14,306 nucleotides of DNA from Nitrospirota bacterium (GTDB taxonomy: Bacteria > Nitrospirota > JAOUDF01), in assembly GCA_029859385.1 (NCBI GenBank), contig JAOUDF010000044.1:1-14306 (forward strand). The letters are read 5' to 3'. Of this stretch, positions 1 through 5,951 are shown in pieces. Made by a program: the position numbers and the translations under genes. Under the pieces are notes generated by a model. It was given only the letters and a program-made list of their open reading frames with translations. It was not told where the DNA came from and did no database searches. The number at the start of each line of letters is the position of its first letter. The first letter of the stretch is position 1.

Positions 1-1128
1 GAGTATATCGACTATGTCCTCTCCTGGGGGCCCATGATTGTGGGGCATACCCACCCCCAGGTCAGCGAGGCCATTAAGCATGCGGTGGACAGGGGCACCA
101 GCTACGGCGCGCCGACAGAGCTTGAGATAGATCTGGCAAGGATGGTAATCGACGCCGTGCCGTCAATCGAGATGGTACGCATGGTCAACTCCGGCACCGA
201 GGCCACCATGAGCGCCATCCGTGTGGCGCGGGGCTTTACCGGCAGGGATACCATTTTGAAGTTCGAGGGATGCTATCACGGTCATGCCGACGGCCTGCTG
301 GTGAAGGCCGGTTCGGGTGTTGCGACGCTGGGCATCCCCGGCAGCCCTGGTGTTCCCGCCGACTACGCCAAGCACACCTTCACCGCACTCTACAACAATC
401 TTGAAGCGGTCAAGGAGCTCTTCGAGAAAAAGGGAGAAGAGATCGCCTGCGTAATCCTCGAACCGGTGATGGGGAACGGCGGCTGTATCCCCCCTGCCCA
501 CGGGTTTCTTGAGGGGCTTCGGGAGATTACCCGCCAGTACGGCGCGCTGCTGATCTTCGACGAGGTAATGACCGGGTTCCGTGTCGCCTACGGCGGGGCC
601 CAGGAGCTCTACGGCATCGACCCCGACCTGACCACTCTGGGCAAGGTCATCGGCGGCGGGTTGCCGGTTGGCGCCTACGGCGGCAAGGCGGAGATCATGG
701 AGAAGGTGGCGCCGGCCGGCCCCATCTATCAGGCCGGGACCCTCTCGGGCAACCCGTTGGCCATGACCGCGGGCATCGAAACACTGAAGATACTGCGCCA
801 CCCCGGAACCTACGAGCGGCTGGAAGAGCTTTCAAAGCAGCTCTGCGACGGGATAAAGGCCCAGTTCGAGAAGGCGGGCGTACCGTCATACCATACCCGC
901 GTGGGCTCAATGTTCTGCAGCTTCTTCACCGGCGAAGAGGTGTACGACTTTGCCACGGCGGCAAAGTCCGACACGGCGAAGTTCGGGAAATACTTCATGA
1001 ACATGCTGGCCGAAGGGATCAACCTGGCGCCGTCGCAGTTCGAGGCCGCCTTCCTCTCCCTGGCTCATTCGGAAGAAGATATCGAGCGGACCATCGAGGC
1101 CTGCGGAAAGAGCCTGGCGAAGCTGTAA
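1..1128 (+). CDS. hemL: Glutamate-1-semialdehyde 2,1-aminomutase, 5' truncated
   Basis: PLP-dependent cytoplasmic enzyme that converts glutamate-1-semialdehyde to 5-aminolevulinate in the C5 route to heme, siroheme and cobalamin. The frame is open from base 1, so the true start lies outside the window; 375 residues are visible. Family length is about 427, so roughly 50 N-terminal residues are missing. Visible signatures are NSGTEATMSAIRVAR (PLP phosphate region), KFEGCYHGHAD, IFDEVMTGFR (the PLP-ring aspartate) and TTLGKVIGGG, whose lysine is the expected Schiff-base residue (about residue 215 of the visible part). The C-terminal GINLAPSQFEAAFLSLAHSEEDI block is also typical. It ends in TAA at 1126-1128, 22 bases before the kinase gene. 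An internal ATG at base 34 is not a real start because conserved sequence precedes it. Identification is near certain. Confidence 0.96.
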   Translation, partial: EYIDYVLSWGPMIVGHTHPQVSEAIKHAVDRGTSYGAPTELEIDLARMVIDAVPSIEMVRMVNSGTEATMSAIRVARGFTGRDTILKFEGCYHGHADGLLVKAGSGVATLGIPGSPGVPADYAKHTFTALYNNLEAVKELFEKKGEEIACVILEPVMGNGGCIPPAHGFLEGLREITRQYGALLIFDEVMTGFRVAYGGAQELYGIDPDLTTLGKVIGGGLPVGAYGGKAEIMEKVAPAGPIYQAGTLSGNPLAMTAGIETLKILRHPGTYERLEELSKQLCDGIKAQFEKAGVPSYHTRVGSMFCSFFTGEEVYDFATAAKSDTAKFGKYFMNMLAEGINLAPSQFEAAFLSLAHSEEDIERTIEACGKSLAKL

Positions 1129-1150
1129 AAGTGTTTACGAGAGCATAAAG

Positions 1151-1687
1151 ATGAGGGGCTCGAATAGGTACGAAAATAAAATCATCATTATTGCCGGTCC
1201 GAACGGGGCGGGGAAGACCACCTTTGCCAGGGAATTTTTGCCCAACGAGGCGGGTTGCCCTGATTTTGTCAATGCCGATCTTATAGCTGCAGGATTGTCA
1301 CCCTTTAAACCGGAGACTGCTGCTGTGCGTGCAGGACGTCTCATGCTCGACGAGATAAAAGGGAGGGTAAGGCAGCGGAAAAGTTTTGCCTTCGAGACGA
1401 CTTTGAGCGGCCGTTCATATGCTCAACGAATTACGCAGTGGCAGGCGATAGGTTATCATGTTAAGCTTATTTATCTGACCCTTCCGAATGCCGAGATGGC
1501 CGTTGTCAGGGTTGCAGCCCGCGTGGCCCAAGGTGGACACGATGTGCCGGAAGATATTATCCGTCGTAGATTCAGCGCAGGTCTGCGTAACTTCGATAAG
1601 ATTTTCAAGAACCTTGTTGACGCATGGATATTATATGATAACTCAGGCAGTACGCCGGTGCTGCTGGATTGGGGTGAAAAGACATGA
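1151..1687 (+). CDS. Zeta-toxin-like P-loop kinase (COG4185-type predicted ATPase)
   Basis: A 178-residue soluble P-loop protein. The Walker A motif GPNGAGKT is at residues 16-23, NAD (41-43) sits where Zeta toxins carry the catalytic aspartate, FETTLSG is at 81-87, and GGHDVP followed by an IRRR run (127-139) gives the basic C-terminal block seen in this family. Known Zeta/PezT toxins phosphorylate UDP-N-acetylglucosamine, but substrates of this branch are mostly unproven, so that activity is only an inference here. The ATG at 1151 begins just before the first beta strand (KIIIIAG), and no convincing upstream in-frame start or strong Shine-Dalgarno is seen. The gene overlaps the following 57-codon gene by ATGA. 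Its bases are visibly richer in A/T than hemL's, which suggests horizontal acquisition. It could instead be a housekeeping small-molecule kinase. Confidence 0.85.
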   Translation: MRGSNRYENKIIIIAGPNGAGKTTFAREFLPNEAGCPDFVNADLIAAGLSPFKPETAAVRAGRLMLDEIKGRVRQRKSFAFETTLSGRSYAQRITQWQAIGYHVKLIYLTLPNAEMAVVRVAARVAQGGHDVPEDIIRRRFSAGLRNFDKIFKNLVDAWILYDNSGSTPVLLDWGEKT

Positions 1688-1857
1688 GTACTAAAAAAGC
1701 ATTACCGAAAGACTCCGACTTTGCCGGTGCTGACAAAGCGCTCAAGAGGGCTGCCAGGAAAGCCCGCGATTTGGCGGACAGGACACATACGCCCTGCTAT
1801 GTGTTTGAGGGTGGGAAAATTGTAGATGTCTCAAAGCGTCGGAAGAAACAGGTCTGA
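1684..1857 (+). CDS. Small basic protein, candidate antitoxin/partner of the Zeta-like kinase
   Basis: A 57-residue protein starting at the ATG inside the kinase's ATGA stop overlap and ending in TGA at 1855-1857. Residues 15-34 are predicted to form an amphipathic helix (GADKALKRAARKARDLADRT). A short strand-turn-strand follows (YVFEGGKIVDV, 39-49), then a very basic tail (KRRKKQV). I have no named family for it. From memory, small proteins ending in a 'TxTPxxVxxxGKIV' pattern are often found beside predicted ABC-type ATPase/Zeta-like genes, but I cannot verify this here. Translational coupling and small size fit a toxin-antitoxin partner. The order is the reverse of classical epsilon-zeta, where the antitoxin comes first. 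The gene is real with good likelihood; its function is inferred. Confidence 0.72.
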   Translation: MSTKKALPKDSDFAGADKALKRAARKARDLADRTHTPCYVFEGGKIVDVSKRRKKQV

Positions 1858-1928
1858 AAAGAGACTGCCATGAAGGATAGGCTATGTGCTTGTAAGCATG
1901 GCTGTCGTTAGCGCCTGGTGGGCACTGA

Positions 1929-2210
1929 TCAATAATACCTCACCGAAAATCCGTCAAACTCTCCTGTCCAGTCCTCCCGGTTCGCGATTACCTTATTTAC
2001 CGATGCTCCCGGCGGGCCGTGGTGGCACCAGTCGATTACTTTCCGTACCGCAGCCTCATCCCCTTCGAAGACTGCCTCGACATTGCCGTTTGAAAGGTTC
2101 TTCACCCAGCCGTTGACACCGTGCTCCTGGGCGGTCTGTCTTGTGCTTGCCCGGAAGAAAACTCCCTGGACAAGACCTTCGATGATGAGATGTGTCCTGA
2201 CCATGGTCAT
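1929..2210 (-). CDS. acyP: Acylphosphatase
   Basis: A 93-residue cytoplasmic enzyme that hydrolyses acyl phosphates such as carbamoyl phosphate and 1,3-bisphosphoglycerate. The sequence shows the full signature GLVQGVFFRASTRQTAQEHG, followed by GWVKNLSNGNVEAVFEG. The catalytic pair is present as Arg20 (phosphate binding) and Asn38 (water orientation). The C-terminal strand GFSVRYY is the usual ending, and length matches the family (about 90-100). ATGs at 2210 and 2204 are both possible starts; neither has a clear Shine-Dalgarno. It is the last gene of the GT2/LAB_N group, 30 bases behind the LAB_N gene, and runs convergently against the kinase cassette 71 bases away. No terminator with a T-run is visible between the two. 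Confidence 0.93.
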   Translation of the reverse strand: MTMVRTHLIIEGLVQGVFFRASTRQTAQEHGVNGWVKNLSNGNVEAVFEGDEAAVRKVIDWCHHGPPGASVNKVIANREDWTGEFDGFSVRYY

Positions 2211-2240
2211 CGTGACACCCCGCGCAATTGGGAGAGGGAG

Positions 2241-2519
2241 CTATACGTCGGCCTCGGCCGTCTGCTGTTTGCGGTAGATAAGCATGAGGTTTCTTACATA
2301 GATTATCATACCGGTGGACTGGCCTACGATGAAGACCGGATCCTTCCGTTTTATGGCGTAGATGAGGAGGATGAGGCTGCCGCCGATGCTGAAATACCAG
2401 AAGGCGAGGGGAATGACGCTTTCTTTTTTCTTCTCCGATGCAATCCACTGCACGAAGAACCGCATGAAAAAGAGTCCCTGGCCGAAAAAGCCCAGTACGA
2501 CCCACCAGTTCAATTCCAT
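2241..2519 (-). CDS. LAB_N (lipid-A-disaccharide synthase N-terminal domain) small membrane protein
   Basis: A 92-residue integral membrane protein with about three transmembrane segments (residues 5-24, 37-56 and 62-82). The motif GFFGQGLFFMRFFVQWIASEKKKESVIPLAFWYFSI is spread over residues 10-45 and is characteristic of the LAB_N family (Pfam PF07578), which also occurs fused to LpxB in some Gram-negatives. The standalone form has no proven biochemical role. It is usually found beside DPM1/ArnC-type glycosyltransferases and is assumed to help lipid-linked sugar transfer or flipping. Its ATG directly follows the TAA of the GT2 gene with no bases between, so the two are co-translated. Confidence 0.88.
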   Translation of the reverse strand: MELNWWVVLGFFGQGLFFMRFFVQWIASEKKKESVIPLAFWYFSIGGSLILLIYAIKRKDPVFIVGQSTGMIIYVRNLMLIYRKQQTAEADV

Positions 2520-3248
2520 TTACAGAATCTCCATATCGTTCCGGTAGGCAAGGTAGCGCTTTTTCATCCACCGGACGGCGATCAGGTCATAGATACCCTT
2601 GAAGAGCCGGTTGCCGATGCCGTACTTGGAAACGCCGTACTGGCGCGGGTGGTGACTTACCGGGACCTCGACGACGCTGCACCCTTCCATCTTGAGGAGG
2701 GTGGGGAGGAACCGGTGCATCCCGTTGAAGAGTTTGAGCCTCAAAAGGTGCTCGCGCCGGAATGCCTTGAGGGAACAGCCGGTATCGGTGATGGTCTCAT
2801 CGCTCAGCCAGTTGCGCACGCCGTTGGCGATGCGGGACGAGAAAAGCCGTATCCATGGGTCATTCCGCTTCTGCCGCCAGCCGCAGACGACGTCGTAGTC
2901 CTTCATCTTTTCCAGCAGGCGCGGGATGTCGGCGGGGTCGTTCTGCAGGTCCGCATCCATGGTGACCACCACCTCGCCTCGGGCCGCATGGAAACCGGCG
3001 TCGAAAGCAGCAGTCTGTCCGTGGTTCTTTCTGAAGTTGACGATGCGGATGCGCGGATTTTTCCCGGCGGCATCCTGCAGCAGAGAAAGGCTTGAATCGG
3101 AACTGCCGTCGTTGACGCAGACGATTTCGTAAGGCTTGCCTACAGGGTCGAGGGCGGCGGTAATCCGCGAGAGGAGCACCGGGATGCTCTCTTCCTCGTT
3201 ATATATGGGGAGCACTACGGAAAGATATGGCGTATCGGGCGTTTGCAT
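2520..3248 (-). CDS. GT2 family glycosyltransferase, DPM1/polyprenyl-phosphate sugar transferase type
   Basis: A 242-residue GT-A fold enzyme expected to move a sugar from a nucleotide donor to a polyprenyl phosphate at the cytoplasmic membrane face. Visible motifs are VVLPIYNEEESI (11-22), CVNDGSSD (44-51, donor-binding Asp47), the metal-binding DAD (98-100) followed by LQNDP, and HHPRQYGVSKYG (199-210), typical of dolichyl/undecaprenyl-phosphate mannosyl- and glucosyltransferases. There are no C-terminal membrane helices, so it is a soluble DPM1-like form rather than ArnC or GtrB. Cytosolic leaflet attachment, perhaps through the LAB_N partner, is inferred. The ATG at 3248 has no Shine-Dalgarno (CCCCAGCC precedes it) and lies just after a strong promoter. 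The donor sugar cannot be read from sequence. Confidence 0.92.
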   Translation of the reverse strand: MQTPDTPYLSVVLPIYNEEESIPVLLSRITAALDPVGKPYEIVCVNDGSSDSSLSLLQDAAGKNPRIRIVNFRKNHGQTAAFDAGFHAARGEVVVTMDADLQNDPADIPRLLEKMKDYDVVCGWRQKRNDPWIRLFSSRIANGVRNWLSDETITDTGCSLKAFRREHLLRLKLFNGMHRFLPTLLKMEGCSVVEVPVSHHPRQYGVSKYGIGNRLFKGIYDLIAVRWMKKRYLAYRNDMEIL

Positions 3249-3256
3249 GGCTGGGG

Positions 3257-3285
3257 ATTATGGGGGAAACCCCTTGAAATGTCAA
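3257..3285 (-). promoter_or_regulatory. Sigma-70 promoter of the GT2-LAB_N-acyP operon
   Basis: On the minus strand a perfect -35 TTGACA (3285-3280) is followed by a 17-base spacer and a -10 CATAAT (3262-3257), five of six consensus. An A/T-rich stretch (GAATTATTTT) lies just upstream and could act as an UP element. The spacer contains an inverted repeat GGGG-TTT-CCCC (3273-3263). Only eight bases separate the -10 from the ATG at 3248, so transcription should begin about two bases before the start codon. Not tested experimentally. Confidence 0.68.
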
Positions 3286-3338
3286 AAAATAATTCTATCC
3301 TTCCGGCGGGCTAAAGGAGCGGCTCGCAAAAGGCGTCT

Positions 3339-4124
3339 TCAAGCCCCCTTTTTCTTCGCTTCGTCCCAGAGTCGGTCCATCTCTTCAAGGGTCATCTCCG
3401 ACAGGTTTTTTCCTGCTTCCGCAGCCTTTTCCTCGATATACTTAAAGCGATGGATGAACTTGCTGATGGTCTTGCGCAGTGCCTCTTCCGGGTTGACGCC
3501 GATAAACCGTGAAACGTTGACGAGGGAGAAAAAGACGTCTCCCAGTTCCTCCTCCATCTTCTCCGGGTCTTTTGTGTGGAGCGTCTCACGGAACTCGCCG
3601 ACCTCCTCCTCAACCTTGTCGATGACCTGATCCAGTTTCTCCCAGTCGAAGCCGACGCGGGCAGCCTTGTCCTGCACCCGGTGGGCCTTGAGCAGGGCGG
3701 GCAGTTCTTTGGGGAGCCCTTCGAGCATGGAGCTTCGTTTGCGATGCTCCTCCTTCTTCTTGATCTCCTCCCAGTTGGCGAGGACATCGGCCGAGGTCTC
3801 GAGCTGTGCATCGCCGAAGACGTGCGGATGACGGTTGACCATCTTTGCATGGGAGTGTTCGGCGACGTCGTTGAGGTCAAACTCGCCGCGCTCTCTGGCT
3901 ATCTGGCAATGGAAGATGATCTGGAAGAGCAGGTCGCCCAGTTCGTCCTTGAGTTCGCGAGGGTTGCCGCCTTCAATGGCCTCGACTACTTCGTAAGCCT
4001 CCTCGATGAGAAAGGGAGTGAGGGATTTGCGGGTCTGCTCCTTGTCCCACGGGCATCCGCAGGGGCTTCGGAGGGTGGACATCAGTTCCACCAGTTTGTC
4101 GACGGGGTGCCTGGCATCATTCAT
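3339..4124 (-). CDS. mazG: Nucleoside triphosphate pyrophosphohydrolase MazG
   Basis: A 261-residue cytoplasmic enzyme that hydrolyses NTPs or dNTPs to monophosphate and pyrophosphate, used for nucleotide pool cleaning and stress control. It has the tandem two-domain layout of classical MazG (E. coli 263 residues). The N-domain carries CPWDKEQT (24-31), the metal-binding EEAYE (41-45) and ELKDELGDLL (57-66). The C-domain carries VEEEVGE (171-177) and EELGDVFFSLVN (192-203). All metal-binding acidic motifs appear intact in both halves. The ATG at 4124 lies six bases after the SPOR gene's stop and is preceded by CCCCCC rather than a Shine-Dalgarno, so translation probably depends on coupling to that gene. 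It is the last gene of the tatA-to-mazG run. Confidence 0.95.
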   Translation of the reverse strand: MNDARHPVDKLVELMSTLRSPCGCPWDKEQTRKSLTPFLIEEAYEVVEAIEGGNPRELKDELGDLLFQIIFHCQIARERGEFDLNDVAEHSHAKMVNRHPHVFGDAQLETSADVLANWEEIKKKEEHRKRSSMLEGLPKELPALLKAHRVQDKAARVGFDWEKLDQVIDKVEEEVGEFRETLHTKDPEKMEEELGDVFFSLVNVSRFIGVNPEEALRKTISKFIHRFKYIEEKAAEAGKNLSEMTLEEMDRLWDEAKKKGA

Positions 4125-4130
4125 GGGGGG

Positions 4131-4958
4131 TCAGTCGGCGGCAATGAGCATCGGCGTCAAGCCAAGCCCGTTGATCATCTGGAGTTTCTCGATATACTTC
4201 TCCGCCTCTTCACGGCTGCGGTAGGGGCCGGTTCTCACGCGGTGCCATGTCCCTTTCCCTTCGATGTCGATGGGGACGATGGTTGCCCTTATCCCCCGTT
4301 TCTTCAGCGTCTGGATAAGGTTTTCCGCCTCGGTGCGGTCCGAGAAGCTGGCGGCCTGAAGCAGATACTTCTGCGAGGATGCAGTAGATTTTGATTTGCG
4401 CGTTTTCGCGGCCGTTTTTTCCGGCTTGCTTGCCGGTTTGACGCTTGTTGTTTCGGCGGGCTTTGATTTCGTCTCCGCTTCACCCGCTGACGGCTGCATC
4501 GATTGCGGGGTCTGGGTCTGCATGATCGTCGGTTCGGGCAGGTTTATCGGCGGCGACGGCAGAGGCTGAATAACAGGGCGCTCCGTTTGGGGTTGCGTTT
4601 TTTGTTGTGCCGGAGCCTCGGTTTTTGCCGCCTCGGGTGCCGGTGTCGGGGTTGCGTGCGGCTCAACGGGGGGGATAACCGGGGTCAGCCCTTCCTGTGG
4701 AGCAGTTGCGGGAGCGGTAGGCGCAGGGGGCGCATGTTCAGCTGTTGCCGGAGCTTCCTGGGCGGGAGTCGGCGGGAGGGCCGAGGTTTCATGCGGGACC
4801 GGCTGGGCGACGATGGTCTTGATCTCGGCGAGACTTTTACCGACAACCATGCCCAGCGCAAACATGACGGCCGCCAGGATAAAAACACCGCTGGCAATCA
4901 TTATGAGCTGCATCTTGCTGAAATTGAATTCGAAACGCTGCTCTTCGCCTTCCGCCAC
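4131..4958 (-). CDS. SPOR-domain membrane protein
   Basis: A single-pass inner-membrane protein with a short cytoplasmic N-terminus, one transmembrane helix (about residues 16-40), a long Pro/Ala-rich periplasmic linker (about 52-192) and a C-terminal SPOR domain (about 197-275: YLLQAASFSDRTEAENL through WHRVRTGPY). SPOR domains bind denuded glycan strands of septal peptidoglycan, so a role in division or cell-wall work is likely (compare FtsN and DedD). I chose the GTG at 4958 (275 residues) because GGAGG sits eight bases before it and it clears the stop of the preceding gene at 4984. Longer versions from ATG at 5012 or 5027 add 18-23 residues, overlap that gene and lack a Shine-Dalgarno. 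The gene follows the Gx-transporter gene and precedes mazG by six bases. Confidence 0.88.
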   Translation of the reverse strand: MAEGEEQRFEFNFSKMQLIMIASGVFILAAVMFALGMVVGKSLAEIKTIVAQPVPHETSALPPTPAQEAPATAEHAPPAPTAPATAPQEGLTPVIPPVEPHATPTPAPEAAKTEAPAQQKTQPQTERPVIQPLPSPPINLPEPTIMQTQTPQSMQPSAGEAETKSKPAETTSVKPASKPEKTAAKTRKSKSTASSQKYLLQAASFSDRTEAENLIQTLKKRGIRATIVPIDIEGKGTWHRVRTGPYRSREEAEKYIEKLQMINGLGLTPMLIAAD

Positions 4959-4966
4959 CCGGTAAT

Positions 4967-4971
4967 CCTCC
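4967..4971 (-). promoter_or_regulatory. Ribosome binding site that decides the SPOR-protein start
   Basis: GGAGG on the minus strand, eight bases upstream of GTG (4958-4956). It lies in the gap after the Gx-transporter stop and is one of the better Shine-Dalgarno matches in the window, so it favours the short form over the ATG starts at 5012 and 5027. Confidence 0.6.
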
Positions 4972-4983
4972 GATTTTGTTGTC

Positions 4984-5565
4984 TTACCGCCCTCGAACTC
5001 CCAAGCTCGCATGTACTTGTACCACATCCGCCAGCTTTTTTTCCAGAAGAATAGCTGCCAGCCCGGTGGCCAGACCCATGAGAAGCGACAGGGAAAGGAA
5101 GAAGGGGAGAATATAGAATATCTCCTTGTGCCGTATCAGAAGTAGATAAACCACGGCCACCTGCACGAAGCTGTGGATATAGGCGCCGATGACACTCACC
5201 CCGACGAGGCTCAGCTTCCGGGAGAAATAACGGAAGGTAACGATCATCGCCAGCGTTGCCGCAATCCCTGCAAAAAGGCTGATGATGAAGGACGGCCCCA
5301 GAAAGGTGCCGGTGATCATCGACCCGACCACAACCCGGACGATGGTCACCGCCAGAGCGGCCCCGCCCCCGAAGAGCGGGATGGTCACGAGCGTGATGAC
5401 GTTGGCCAGGCCGATCTTTATCCAGGGGAGGGGGGATGGTATGGCCGCCTCCACCGTATGAAGGACGATGGCGAAGGTGCCGAGCAGCGCCAGAAAGACC
5501 GTCTCTCTGGTCCTGCTTTCCCGGCTTATACCTCTGACTTGGTTATTGGCAGCCCGGTTCACCAT
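4984..5565 (-). CDS. Gx transporter family protein (Hpre_diP_synt_I; EetB-like)
   Basis: A 193-residue polytopic membrane protein with about five or six hydrophobic segments. The signature IPSPLPWIKIGLANVITLVT (about residues 42-61) identifies the family long annotated as heptaprenyl diphosphate synthase component I and now called Gx transporter (PF07456), which resembles the S components of ECF transporters. From memory, EetB of the Listeria extracellular electron transfer locus belongs to this family. Its substrate is unproven; a role in flavin, quinone-precursor or electron delivery across the membrane is inference. It overlaps the NusG-II gene by seven bases (start 5565, upstream stop 5559), so the pair is translationally coupled. 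No prenyl synthase component II is adjacent, which argues against the old name. Confidence 0.88.
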   Translation of the reverse strand: MVNRAANNQVRGISRESRTRETVFLALLGTFAIVLHTVEAAIPSPLPWIKIGLANVITLVTIPLFGGGAALAVTIVRVVVGSMITGTFLGPSFIISLFAGIAATLAMIVTFRYFSRKLSLVGVSVIGAYIHSFVQVAVVYLLLIRHKEIFYILPFFLSLSLLMGLATGLAAILLEKKLADVVQVHASLGVRGR

Positions 5566-5951
5566 GTGACCGCATCCACTCCGTTTGCGCCGCCTGCATC
5601 AACGGGACGGACCACCACCTTGTTGGGGATGCAGACCAGCAGTTTCCACGGCATGTTGGTCCAACCCTGGTGAATGCAGACCTTGTTGCTGCAGGGGGCC
5701 GATTCTGCGTGGACCTTGCCCTCCTTCACCTCGAATACTGCGTCGCCGATAACGCCGTGAATGGTGAACTGCCCGTCATTTTTGAGGGATACTTTCTTTA
5801 CCGGTTTACCGTCGACTTCGATGATGACGATATCGCTTTGCCGGGTACCGGCTCCGACGAGGGGAAAAGCCGCCAGAGTGATGACCGCCAGTATGACCAC
5901 CAGCAGGCGGTCGCCCCAGGTGGTGAGCCGGAAGAGGTCCATCGGTTTCAT
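5559..5951 (-). CDS. NusG domain II-containing membrane-anchored protein (EetA-like)
   Basis: A 130-residue protein with one N-terminal transmembrane helix (about residues 15-35) and a small extracytoplasmic beta domain of the NusG_II family (PF07009). The family signature is visible as SAPCSNKVCIHQG (84-96) and WKLLVCIPNKVVV (102-114), with Cys87, Cys92 and Cys107. These cysteines could bind a cofactor or form a disulfide; which is unknown. It is not transcription factor NusG: the NGN and KOW domains are absent and a membrane anchor is present. The start ATG at 5951 overlaps the apbE stop (ATGA), and its own stop overlaps the Gx gene. From memory, EetA in Gram-positive electron-transfer loci has the same architecture. 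Function is inferred from context. Confidence 0.88.
   Translation of the reverse strand: MKPMDLFRLTTWGDRLLVVILAVITLAAFPLVGAGTRQSDIVIIEVDGKPVKKVSLKNDGQFTIHGVIGDAVFEVKEGKVHAESAPCSNKVCIHQGWTNMPWKLLVCIPNKVVVRPVDAGGANGVDAVTW

Noticed and set aside
163..801. Open frame of 212 codons on the - strand
   Set aside because: Antisense shadow of hemL, whose catalytic motifs are intact.
1125..1138. GTAAA-AGTG-TTTAC inverted repeat at the hemL stop as a terminator
   Set aside because: Only five A/T-rich pairs and no T-run; too weak to call a terminator.
1852..1865. GTCT-AGAC mini hairpin after the 57-codon gene as a terminator between convergent genes
   Set aside because: Four pairs only and no T-run; likely chance.
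2121..3095. Open frame of 324 codons on the + strand
   Set aside because: Antisense to the acyP, LAB_N and GT2 genes, which have clear family motifs. The translation shows no recognisable domain and is explained by codon bias of the real genes.
3576..4394. Open frame of 272 codons on the + strand
   Set aside because: Antisense to mazG and the SPOR gene, both well supported; low-complexity translation.
4984..5565. Heptaprenyl diphosphate synthase component I
   Set aside because: Old family label; the protein is polytopic and membrane-bound and no catalytic component II is adjacent. The Gx transporter name fits better.
5559..5951. Transcription antitermination factor NusG
   Set aside because: Only the domain II fold is present, with a membrane anchor and extracytoplasmic cysteines; the NGN and KOW domains are absent.
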